A DNA stretch of 64,000 bases from QHXN01 sp032162705 (lineage in GTDB: Bacteria; Acidobacteriota; Blastocatellia; Pyrinomonadales; Pyrinomonadaceae): the NCBI GenBank assembly GCA_032162705.1, contig JAVRON010000087.1, forward strand, positions 1-64,000, read 5' to 3'. The notes beneath the pieces were generated by a model. The model was given only the letters and a program-made list of their open reading frames with translations, ran no database searches and had not been told where the DNA came from. Both the position numbers and the translations under genes were made by a program. How positions within the stretch are numbered: the first letter of the stretch is position 1; each line of letters opens with the position of its first letter. This document shows, piece by piece, positions 17,078 through 25,185 of the stretch.

Positions 17078-17719
17078 ATGACCATGAGGCGTTTACCTGT
17101 ATACCTGCTGATAGACACGTCCGGCTCTATGAAGGGCGAGCCGATCGAGTCGGTCAACACCGGGCTGCATTCGATGCTCAACTCGCTGAGGCAGGACCCC
17201 TTCGCGCTTGAGTCCGTCTACCTGAGCGTCATTACGTTCGACCGTGAGGCGGAACTGCTCTTCCCGTTGATGGAGCTGGAGGCCGTTCAAGTTCCGAAGA
17301 TTACGACGCCCGACGCCGGGCCGACCCACCTCGGGGCCGCGCTCGAACTTCTCTGTCAGAGGGTTGATAGCGAGGTCTTGCAGACGACGCCCGAGCGCAA
17401 GGGCGACTGGATGCCGCTGCTCTTCATTATGACGGACGGCAGCCCTTCCGACATCCAGAAGTTCCGCGAGCAGGTGCAGGAGGTCAAGAGGCGGCAGTTC
17501 GGCGAGATCGTCGCATGCGCCGCTGGCCCGAAGGCCAAGGACAGCTACCTCCGGGAACTGGCCGGCACGGTCGTCCACCTCGACACGACTGACAGCGCCA
17601 CCTTCCAGCAGTTCTTCAAATGGGTATCGAGTTCGGTGAGCGTCGGCAACCGCAGTATGGGCGCGAACGCGGAAGTCTCACTGCCTCCGCCCCCACCCGA
17701 AGTGCAGGTCGTCTGTTAA
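17078..17719 (+). CDS. TerY-like von Willebrand factor A protein (copy 2)
   Basis: A 213-aa paralogue of the preceding gene, with MIDAS DTSGSM, PTHLGAALELL and MTDGSPSD. Start ATG 17078 follows a GGGGGAG ribosome-binding site. Like copy 1 it ends in a Pro-rich tail (LPPPPPEVQVVC). The similarity to copy 1 along the whole length points to tandem duplication followed by divergence. Confidence 0.9.
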   Translation: MTMRRLPVYLLIDTSGSMKGEPIESVNTGLHSMLNSLRQDPFALESVYLSVITFDREAELLFPLMELEAVQVPKITTPDAGPTHLGAALELLCQRVDSEVLQTTPERKGDWMPLLFIMTDGSPSDIQKFREQVQEVKRRQFGEIVACAAGPKAKDSYLRELAGTVVHLDTTDSATFQQFFKWVSSSVSVGNRSMGANAEVSLPPPPPEVQVVC

Positions 17720-17732
17720 CAACGCACCCCGT

Positions 17733-18845
17733 GTGAACATGAGAAGGTTACCAATCTTTCTTGTAATCGACGTGTCGGAGTCGATGGTCGGCGAGCCGCT
17801 ACAGCAGGTCGGGGCCGGCATACGTTCGATGGTGCAGACCCTGCGCCGCGACCCCTACGCGCTGGAGACGGCCTACCTCTCGGTCGTCGTCTTCGCTGGG
17901 CGCGTGAAGACCCTCGTCCCGCTGACGGACATGGCCTCGTTCTACCCGCCGCAGCTCCCGCTCGGCGGGGGCACGTCGCTCGGTGCCGCCCTTACTCACC
18001 TGATGAGCGAAATTGAGACGAAGATTGTCAAGACATCCGCCGAGTCGAAGGGCGACTGGAAGCCCATCGTCTTTCTCTTCACCGACGGCGCGCCGACCGA
18101 CGACCCGGAGGATGCCGTCGCGGAGTGGGCGGCCAAGTACCGCACGCGCGCTAACCTCGTGGCGGTTTCGGTCGGCAACAACGCCGACCTCGCACTGCTC
18201 GCGCAGCTGACCGACCAGGTCCTGCTGCTCAACGACGCGCACCCAGAATCTTACCAGCGGTTCTTCAACTGGATCACGGCCTCCATCCAGACGCAGAGCC
18301 AGCGGCTCGACGCCTCTGCCGACGACCGCTTCCGGGTCGAGAACCTGAGCGCAGACCTCGTCCGCAAGGTCAGCCCCGACATGCGCCCGCGGCAGCGCTT
18401 GGACGAGAACTTCGTCGTGCTCACCGCGCGCTGCGGGAAGACGCGGATGGCCTACCTCATCAAGTACGCGCGGGAGAGGAATGCAGCCGGGGGCGGCGCT
18501 CAGGCGGGCGAGGAGTGGCCGGAGTTCATCGGCGAGGAGACACCAGCAGCAGCGGCGGCTGGGGAGCAGCCGTACGTCCTCGCCGGGGCCTTCGCCGTGC
18601 CCTCGCCGGAGGAGTATGAGGAGTTAACGGCGGCGAACTACGGCGCGACGACTATCAGCACGGGGGAGTTGCGTGGCACGCCCTCCTGCCCGTGCTGCGG
18701 CAACCCTTTCGGCTTCGCTATGTGCGCCTGCGGCAACGTACACTGCCTCAAGGGTCCGGGCGAGAGCGTCTGCCCTTGGTGCGGCAAGACCGGGTCTTAC
18801 GACTTCGGCACGGGCGACGCCGACGTGACTCGGGCTTTGGGCTGA
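17733..18845 (+). CDS. TerY-like vWA protein with C-terminal zinc ribbon (copy 3)
   Basis: A 370-aa protein. Residues about 1-210 are a third vWA domain with MIDAS DVSESM, GGGTSLGAAL and FTDGAPTD. After a linker, residues about 310-360 carry a Cys-rich metal-binding region: SCPCCGNPFGFAMCACGNVH and ESVCPWCGKTG, at least eight Cys able to form a double zinc ribbon. Such a TerY-C metal-binding tail is known in TerY-P triads. It starts at GTG 17733 or ATG 17739, without a clear ribosome-binding site, 13 bp after copy 2. It is probably the central metal sensor of the three. Confidence 0.88.
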   Translation: MNMRRLPIFLVIDVSESMVGEPLQQVGAGIRSMVQTLRRDPYALETAYLSVVVFAGRVKTLVPLTDMASFYPPQLPLGGGTSLGAALTHLMSEIETKIVKTSAESKGDWKPIVFLFTDGAPTDDPEDAVAEWAAKYRTRANLVAVSVGNNADLALLAQLTDQVLLLNDAHPESYQRFFNWITASIQTQSQRLDASADDRFRVENLSADLVRKVSPDMRPRQRLDENFVVLTARCGKTRMAYLIKYARERNAAGGGAQAGEEWPEFIGEETPAAAAAGEQPYVLAGAFAVPSPEEYEELTAANYGATTISTGELRGTPSCPCCGNPFGFAMCACGNVHCLKGPGESVCPWCGKTGSYDFGTGDADVTRALG

Positions 18846-18862
18846 CCAACGGAAGCGACCAG

Positions 18863-20410
18863 ATGATGGCTGAAGACGAAACCAGCGCGCAGCAGTCTGA
18901 GGGGGCCGGGGAGTCCGGCGTGACTCTGGCAGGCGGCACGGGCGGACCACTGCCGGCCCCGCCGCCCGAGGTCACAGTCCCGCCCGATGACGCCGGGCAG
19001 GTTGCGGAGGCGGAGGCTGTCGCTGCGCCCGAAGCCGCCCCCGCGCCTGAGACTGCACCCGGCTCGGTGCCGCCACCCGAGTTAGAAAACGCCGCTGCCT
19101 CGCAGCCGGAGCCGGCCACCTCCGCGGTGGCAGACGCCGTGTCCGACGATGCGGCTCCTGCCGTCGAACCGACGGCCGTTTCGGGGCCGGGTGAAGCCGT
19201 CTCACACTATACGGGGAGCCACCGGCTGCCAAACGGGATGGTCGGAAAGCCGTACAGCGCTTCCGTCGATCTGCGGGAGTGGGGGTTCAGGTCGTCGCCC
19301 ACGCTCCGGGCCACCTTCGCAGAGCAGGTCAGCCGGCTCGGCCTTGGCGCGGAGGCCGAAGCCTTCTCGCTGCAAATCTCGGGCACGCCCGTCGAGCAGG
19401 GTGAGCATGAGTTGCTGCTCCACTACAACCTCGGCGACGACCCGAGGACGTTCCACAAGAAGGTCTCGTGGCTTATCAACCCGGACCCGAAGTCGCTGTG
19501 GAAAGCGATTGAGCCTGACACCTCACTGCCCTACCGCAAGGAACACACGGCCGCGCAGCGCCTCGTGGGGCGTGAGTATCAGGTGGTGGCCGCCAGCCGT
19601 CGCGGGCGTTCGCACGCGCACGAGGGAAAGTTCCGCGAGGACGATTTCGCCGCCGCCACGACGCCCGAGGGCTGGTACATCCTACTCGTAGCCGACGGTG
19701 CCGGCTCAGCGCGCTTCTCGCGTGAGGGGTCGCGGCTATCGTGCGAGACGGCCGCGCGAACCCTCGGAGAACTCATCCCGAAGACGTTCGACGCACGCTT
19801 CGACGTGCTCCTGCGCGACTACGCCAGCGGTAGCAACGCCGCCGAGAAGGAGATCAGAAAGCTGCTCTACCAAGCGCTGTGCGGCGCGGCCTTCGCCTCC
19901 TACAAGGCGCTTGAAGTGAGCGCCGCCGAGGCCGGGCACGCCCTGAAGGACTACGCGACCACGCTGCTGCTCGGCCTCGTCAGGCAGTTCGAGCAGGGGA
20001 CGTTCGTCAGTTCCTTCTGGATCGGCGATGGGGCCATCGCCCTGCTCGACGGTCGTGGCTCGGCACAACTGATGGGCACGCCCGACGGCGGCGAGTTCTC
20101 CGGGCAGACGCGCTTCCTGACCATGCGCGAGGTGGTCGCCGACGGTGCTGAGATGCTTCGCCGCGTGAGGTTCACACTGACCAGGGACTTCGGTGCCCTG
20201 ATCCTGATGACTGACGGCATCTCCGACCCCAAGTTCGGGACCGACAAGAACCTGGCCTCCGCCGAGAAGTGGGAGGAGTTCTGGCGCGAGATAGACGGGG
20301 CGGTCGCCTTCAAGCAGGTGAACGAGGACGCGCCGCAGAGACTCCTTGAGTGGATGGACTTCCTGGCTCCTGGCGAGCACGACGACCGCACAGTCGCCGT
20401 GCTCTGTTAA
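18863..20410 (+). CDS. PP2C-type protein phosphatase of the TerY-P triad
   Basis: A 515-aa protein. ATG 18863 (followed by a second ATG) is preferred because the longer frame runs into the preceding gene. Residues 1-115 are low complexity, rich in Pro, Ala and Glu, with a LPAPPPEVTVPP motif. Residues about 120-220 look like an Ig-like fold (LPNGMVGKPYSASVDL, SGTPVEQGEHELLLHY). The C-terminal 270 residues are PP2C: LVADGAGSARFSREGS, DYATTLLLGLV, FWIGDGAIAL, LILMTDGISDPKF and HDDRTVAVL, including the metal-binding Asp residues. It should dephosphorylate targets of the neighbouring kinase. Confidence 0.88.
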   Translation: MMAEDETSAQQSEGAGESGVTLAGGTGGPLPAPPPEVTVPPDDAGQVAEAEAVAAPEAAPAPETAPGSVPPPELENAAASQPEPATSAVADAVSDDAAPAVEPTAVSGPGEAVSHYTGSHRLPNGMVGKPYSASVDLREWGFRSSPTLRATFAEQVSRLGLGAEAEAFSLQISGTPVEQGEHELLLHYNLGDDPRTFHKKVSWLINPDPKSLWKAIEPDTSLPYRKEHTAAQRLVGREYQVVAASRRGRSHAHEGKFREDDFAAATTPEGWYILLVADGAGSARFSREGSRLSCETAARTLGELIPKTFDARFDVLLRDYASGSNAAEKEIRKLLYQALCGAAFASYKALEVSAAEAGHALKDYATTLLLGLVRQFEQGTFVSSFWIGDGAIALLDGRGSAQLMGTPDGGEFSGQTRFLTMREVVADGAEMLRRVRFTLTRDFGALILMTDGISDPKFGTDKNLASAEKWEEFWREIDGAVAFKQVNEDAPQRLLEWMDFLAPGEHDDRTVAVLC

Positions 20411-20438
20411 GCAGCCCGCCGAGGGCCGCCGAAGTGTG

Positions 20439-21935
20439 ATGTCGAACATCGTACGTATCAGGGCTACCGACGGCTCGCCCATTGAGTTCGTCGACGAGAT
20501 GAAGGGGCAGGGCGGGATGAAGGATGTCTTCTTCAGCCCCGACGGCACGTACGTCGTAGCCTTCTTCCGCGACAAGCAGGACGCGACGGCGAAAGACCGG
20601 CTGACGAGCATTACGGGCACGTACCGCGAGCGCCTCTTCAAGCTGGTCGGCGGCGACTACTGGCTCAACCTCTTCTGCTGGCCCACCCACATCGTCGAGC
20701 ACCAGGGGCAGCTCGGCGTCGTCACGCCCTTCTTCAAGCCGCACTTCTTCTTCGAGCACGGGTCGCGCAACAACGACTTCCTCGGCATCAAGGGGAAGGA
20801 GAAGGAGGGCAAGTGGTTCGCCTCGGCCTCGAACCAGAACCGCTTCCTCGACCCGCGCGAGCGCGGGAACTGGCTGAGCTACTTCCGCGTCTGCATCCTA
20901 ATCAGTCGCGCCGTCAAGCGGATGCACGCCGCCGGCCTCGCGCACTCTGACCTCTCCTACAAGAACGTGCTCGTAGACCCCTCGGGCGGTCACGCCTGTA
21001 TCATCGACATCGACGGGCTCGTCGTGCCGGGCAAGTTCCCGCCCGACGTGGTCGGCACTCCGGACTTCATCGCGCCCGAGGTGCTGACCACGAGCAACCT
21101 CGCGCGCACCGACGCGAACCGGAAGTTCCCTCGCATCGAGACCGACCGGCACGCGCTCTCCGTCCTCATCTACATGTATCTGCTCTACCGCCACCCGCTG
21201 CGCGGCAGGAAAGTGCACGCGACCGACCCGCAGCAGGACGAGCTGCTCTCGATGGGATCAAAGGCGCTCTTCGTCGAGCATCCGCAGGACCCGAGCAACC
21301 GCCCGAACCTGCGCGAGGTCAAGCCGCACGCGCTGCCTTGGGCCGATGTCTCGCGCGTCCCCTACACCGTCTGCGGCCCCTACATCAAGGCGCTCTTCGA
21401 CAAGGCGTTCGTCGAGGGGCTCCATAGCCCCGACCACCGCCCGACCGCCGACGAGTGGGAGCAGGCGCTCATCAAGACTGTGGACCTGATGCAGCCCTGC
21501 CCGAACCCACAGTGCGAACAGAAGTGGTACGTCTTCGACAATTCGACCAAGCCGGTCTGCCCCTTCTGCATGACCCCCTACCAGGGCCAACTCCCCGTGC
21601 TCAACCTCTACTCGTCGCGGGGCAAGGGCAAGTTCACGCCAGACAACCACCGGCTCATGGTCTACAGCAACCAGTACCTCTACCCGTGGCACGTCAACCG
21701 CAATGTCTTTCCGAACGAGCGGCTGAGCGACGAGCAGAAGAAGCCGGTCGGCTACTTCGTCTTTCACCAGGGGCGCTGGGTCTTCGTCAACCAGAAGCTC
21801 CCGAAGATGCGCGACCTGATGGAGAACAAGGACGTGCCCGCCGGTACGATGGTCGAGCTCAGTAACGGGAAGCAACTACTGCTCTCGGACGAGGAGGGGG
21901 GTAGACTGCTCCTCGTCCAGATGGTGAGCGGCTGA
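20439..21935 (+). CDS. Protein kinase-like protein with zinc ribbon (TerY-P triad kinase)
   Basis: A 498-aa kinase-fold protein. The catalytic loop is H169-S-D171-L-S-Y-K-N (HRD replaced by HSD), the metal-binding site is D190-I-D192-G193 in place of DFG, and the APE motif is present (GTPDFIAPEVL). A clear glycine-rich loop is not seen, but GQGGMKDVFF near the N-terminus could serve. Residues about 350-380 hold a zinc ribbon (CPNPQC and CPFC), then a C-terminal domain with VFHQGRWVFVNQKL. Start ATG 20439 lies 28 bp after the phosphatase gene. It completes the vWA-PP2C-kinase triad. Confidence 0.87.
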   Translation: MSNIVRIRATDGSPIEFVDEMKGQGGMKDVFFSPDGTYVVAFFRDKQDATAKDRLTSITGTYRERLFKLVGGDYWLNLFCWPTHIVEHQGQLGVVTPFFKPHFFFEHGSRNNDFLGIKGKEKEGKWFASASNQNRFLDPRERGNWLSYFRVCILISRAVKRMHAAGLAHSDLSYKNVLVDPSGGHACIIDIDGLVVPGKFPPDVVGTPDFIAPEVLTTSNLARTDANRKFPRIETDRHALSVLIYMYLLYRHPLRGRKVHATDPQQDELLSMGSKALFVEHPQDPSNRPNLREVKPHALPWADVSRVPYTVCGPYIKALFDKAFVEGLHSPDHRPTADEWEQALIKTVDLMQPCPNPQCEQKWYVFDNSTKPVCPFCMTPYQGQLPVLNLYSSRGKGKFTPDNHRLMVYSNQYLYPWHVNRNVFPNERLSDEQKKPVGYFVFHQGRWVFVNQKLPKMRDLMENKDVPAGTMVELSNGKQLLLSDEEGGRLLLVQMVSG

Positions 21936-22010
21936 GTTCCGGGCGGACGGATACGCCTCTCGCACTGCCGTCGGGCGCGGTACTGTCGCTAGGCGCGCGC
22001 ACCGCGCCCA

Positions 22011-22034
22011 GCGGCCTGTTTTTATATAGGCCGC
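22011..22034 (+). terminator. Hairpin between the triad genes and the ATPase gene
   Basis: Perfect arms GCGGCCT (22011-22017) and AGGCCGC (22028-22034) enclose GTTTTTATAT. The U-rich part is in the loop, so it is an imperfect terminator or a processing/attenuation element in the 193-bp gap between the kinase and ATPase genes. Confidence 0.35.
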
Positions 22035-22128
22035 AAGATAATCTCCGCAGCCCAGAGAAGGAGCGCGGCGCGCACAGTCCCCGCTCGGACGCACGCGCGC
22101 CGCGCACTCACACAGGGAGTCTGACGAA

Positions 22129-25110
22129 GTGAAGAACATCAACGCGACTGGGGAGACCCAAAGCCCGCACTTCCTCGGGCTCACGGCCGACGAGGTCGAG
22201 GAGAGCCGCAGGAAATGCGGGCCCAACGTCCTGACGCCTCCCGCGCGCGACCCTTGGTGGAAGCTCTTTTTAGAAAAGTTCGACGACCCCGTCATCCGCA
22301 TCCTCCTCATCGCGGCCATCATAGCTATCCTCGTCGGCATGGTGGACGGGAAGTATTTCGAGGGCATCGGCATCATCCTCGCCGTCCTGTTGGCTACCAC
22401 GCTCGCCTTCCTCAATGAGTACAAGGCGGGCAAAGAGTTCGATGTCCTCAACCGCGTCAACGACGACGAGGAGGTGAAGGTCGTCCGCGGCGGCCGTTAC
22501 ATGACCGTCCCCCGCCGCAACGTCGTCGTCGGCGACGTGGTGCTGGTCGAGACCGGCGAGGAGCCAGCCGCCGATGGCGAGCTGCTCGAAGCGATGTCGC
22601 TGCGCGTGGACGAGGCGGCGCTCACGGGCGAGGCCGTCCCTGTGTCGAAGCACGCGAAGGGCGCGCTGCCAGCCGCTTCGGATGAGGAGAGGACGTTCCC
22701 CGCCGACCGCCTGCTCTTCGGCACGAAGGTCATGGACGGGCACGGCATCATCCGCGTCACTGCGGTCGGCGACTCGACCGAGATGGGGAGGACAGCGCGC
22801 ACGGCCGCCGAGGTCACGGGGAAGGAGACCCCCCTCAACATACAGTTGGAGAGGCTGAGCAAGATGATCGGCGTCGTCGGCTTCGGCGTCGCCACGCTCA
22901 TCTTCGTCGCCCTCTGCGTCCGCGGCGTCCTCACCGGCGACATCATGCTCACGGGGCAGCAGTGGGGTTTCGCGGCGCTGCTGAGCGCGGCGGCGGCGGT
23001 GGCGCTGGCGCGCGTGTGGGTGCCGGTCATCTACGACGGGCTGGAGATATTCGGCTCCGTGGGTAAGCTGCCCGCGTGGCTGGAAAACGACGGCCTCGCC
23101 GGGTGGCTCAAGACGGCGGGGCTTGGTGCCGCGCTCTTCGCGGCGGGTGCCGCAGCGGGCTACTTCGGGGGGCTGCTGCCGTCGGACTTCTCAAGCTGGC
23201 TGCCGCACCACGCTACCGAAGAGTTCCTGAACTTCTTCATGATCGCGGTGACGGTGATCGTGGTCGCCGTGCCCGAGGGGCTGGCGATGAGCGTCACGCT
23301 GAGCCTCGCCTACAGCATGCGGAAAATGATGGCCTCAAACAACCTCGTGCGGCGTATGCACGCCTGCGAGACCATCGGCGCGGCCACCGTCATCTGCTGC
23401 GACAAGACGGGCACGCTGACGCTCAACGAGATGCGCGTGCACGCCGTCGAGATGCCGGCGCTGGAAGGGTCTGGTGGCCGCGCTGCCGCCCTGCTCGCCG
23501 AGGCCGTCGCCGCCAACACTACCGCGCACCTCAGCCGCGGCGGCGGTGACAACGGCGGGCCGCGTCCGCTCGGCAACCCGACGGAGGGCGCGCTGCTCAT
23601 GTGGCTGGAGGAACAGGGCGGCGATTACGTCCTCCTGCGCGACGCCTTCCGCATCGCCAAGCAGTTGACCTTCTCCACCGAGAGGAAGTTCATGGGCACG
23701 CTCGGCACGTCCGAGGAGACGGGCCGGACGATACTCCACGTGAAGGGTGCCCCGGAGATTGTCCTCGAACGCTGCGCGCGAGTCCTGACGGCCTCCGGCC
23801 CCGAGACCGTCGCACCCCACGCCGCAGCCATCCGCGAGAGGCTTGAAGAGTACCAGGCACGCGGGATGCGGACGCTCGCCTTCGCCTACCAAGAGACTGC
23901 GGAGCCGCCCGCAGAGGCCGACATCGAGGTGCTGGCGCAGGGACTCACTTGGCTCGGGTTCACGGCCATCGCCGACCCGGTGCGCGACGAGGTGCCGCGC
24001 GCCATCCGTGTCTGTCGCGAGGCGGGCGTGGACGTGAAGATGATCACCGGCGACAACCAGCAGACGGCGCAGGAGATCGCCCGCCAGATCGGCCTGCTCA
24101 ACGAGGCGGACGGGCTCGCGTCGCACATGAGCGGTCGGGAGTTCTCCGAACTAGACGACGAAGAGGCGCGCGCCGCGGCCTCCCGCATCAAGGTGCTTTC
24201 GCGCGCGCGGCCAATGGACAAGCTACGGCTGGTGAGGCTGCTGCAAGAACAGGAGCACGTCGTCGCCGTCACGGGTGACGGGGTGAACGACGGGCCAGCG
24301 CTCAACTTCGCCGACGTGGGGCTTGCGATGGGGAAGACGGGGAAGGCCGTGGCTAAGGAGGCCAGCGACATCATCATCCTCGATGATTCCTTCAACAGCA
24401 TCACGAACGCAGTAATGTGGGGGCGTTCGCTCTATGAGAACATCCAGCGCTTCATCCTCTTCCAGTTGACGATCAACGTCGTCGCGCTCGGCATCGCGCT
24501 GGTCGGGCCTTTCATCGGGGTTAAGCTGCCGCTGACGGTGACACAGATGCTCTGGGTCAACCTCATCATGGACACCTTCGCGGCCCTCGCGCTAGCCACC
24601 GAGCCGCCGATGTGGGGCGTGATGAAGCGCCCCCCGCGCCGGCGGAACGACTTCATCATCTCGCGCGGCATGGCCGTCAACATCCTGTTGATGGGACTCC
24701 TGTTCCTGTTCTTCCTCATCGGCCTGCTGCTCTACCTCCAAGGCGGTGAGGGCCTCAGCGAGGAGACGGCGGAAGGCCGGCATAAGCTTTCGCTCTTCTT
24801 CAGCGTCTTCGTCTTCCTACAGTTCTGGAACTTGTTCAACGCCAAGCGCCTCGGGCGGGACTCGTCGGCGCTCTCTGGCCTCTGGGAGAACAAGTCGTTC
24901 CTAGTCATCGCGCTCGCCATCTTCGTTGGGCAGCTTCTGCTCGTCCAGTACGGCGGCGACTTCTTTCGCACGACACCCCTCTCACTGCGCGAATGGGTGA
25001 TGATCATCAGCGGGACCTCTGTGGTGCTTTGGGCCGGCGAGCTGCTGCGGCTCGTCCGGCGTAGGGGCGACACTGCGCCGGACGAGGTGGCCTACGAAGC
25101 GGGGTCTTAG
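22129..25110 (+). CDS. PMCA-like (type IIB) calcium-transporting P-type ATPase
   Basis: A 993-aa P-type ATPase that should move Ca2+ or a similar cation out of the cytoplasm. The phosphorylation site is D425 in CCDKTGTLT. Other motifs are LTGEAVPVSK (actuator TGE), KGAPEIVLERC, MITGDNQQTAQEIA and TGDGVNDGPAL. The M4 segment VVAVPEGLAMSVTLSLAYSM and the M6 segment LWVNLIMDTFAALALATEPP match PMCA/SERCA-type pumps. An extra hydrophobic stretch of about 90 residues (roughly 280-375) lies between the M3 segment and M4. Start GTG 22129 follows GGGAG. Its place in the island suggests a membrane partner for the Ca2+-binding TerD proteins. Confidence 0.92.
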   Translation: MKNINATGETQSPHFLGLTADEVEESRRKCGPNVLTPPARDPWWKLFLEKFDDPVIRILLIAAIIAILVGMVDGKYFEGIGIILAVLLATTLAFLNEYKAGKEFDVLNRVNDDEEVKVVRGGRYMTVPRRNVVVGDVVLVETGEEPAADGELLEAMSLRVDEAALTGEAVPVSKHAKGALPAASDEERTFPADRLLFGTKVMDGHGIIRVTAVGDSTEMGRTARTAAEVTGKETPLNIQLERLSKMIGVVGFGVATLIFVALCVRGVLTGDIMLTGQQWGFAALLSAAAAVALARVWVPVIYDGLEIFGSVGKLPAWLENDGLAGWLKTAGLGAALFAAGAAAGYFGGLLPSDFSSWLPHHATEEFLNFFMIAVTVIVVAVPEGLAMSVTLSLAYSMRKMMASNNLVRRMHACETIGAATVICCDKTGTLTLNEMRVHAVEMPALEGSGGRAAALLAEAVAANTTAHLSRGGGDNGGPRPLGNPTEGALLMWLEEQGGDYVLLRDAFRIAKQLTFSTERKFMGTLGTSEETGRTILHVKGAPEIVLERCARVLTASGPETVAPHAAAIRERLEEYQARGMRTLAFAYQETAEPPAEADIEVLAQGLTWLGFTAIADPVRDEVPRAIRVCREAGVDVKMITGDNQQTAQEIARQIGLLNEADGLASHMSGREFSELDDEEARAAASRIKVLSRARPMDKLRLVRLLQEQEHVVAVTGDGVNDGPALNFADVGLAMGKTGKAVAKEASDIIILDDSFNSITNAVMWGRSLYENIQRFILFQLTINVVALGIALVGPFIGVKLPLTVTQMLWVNLIMDTFAALALATEPPMWGVMKRPPRRRNDFIISRGMAVNILLMGLLFLFFLIGLLLYLQGGEGLSEETAEGRHKLSLFFSVFVFLQFWNLFNAKRLGRDSSALSGLWENKSFLVIALAIFVGQLLLVQYGGDFFRTTPLSLREWVMIISGTSVVLWAGELLRLVRRRGDTAPDEVAYEAGS

Positions 25111-25185
25111 TCGCGGCGCGGAGAGCCGCTGGACGGCCCGCACGGGCGTACGCCGCCGGTCACTCTCTCATGTGGAGGTGCGTGC

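Noticed and set aside
19736..20641. Minus-strand frame (301 codons) across the PP2C/kinase junction
   Set aside because: It spans two real genes on the other strand and has no recognisable domain.
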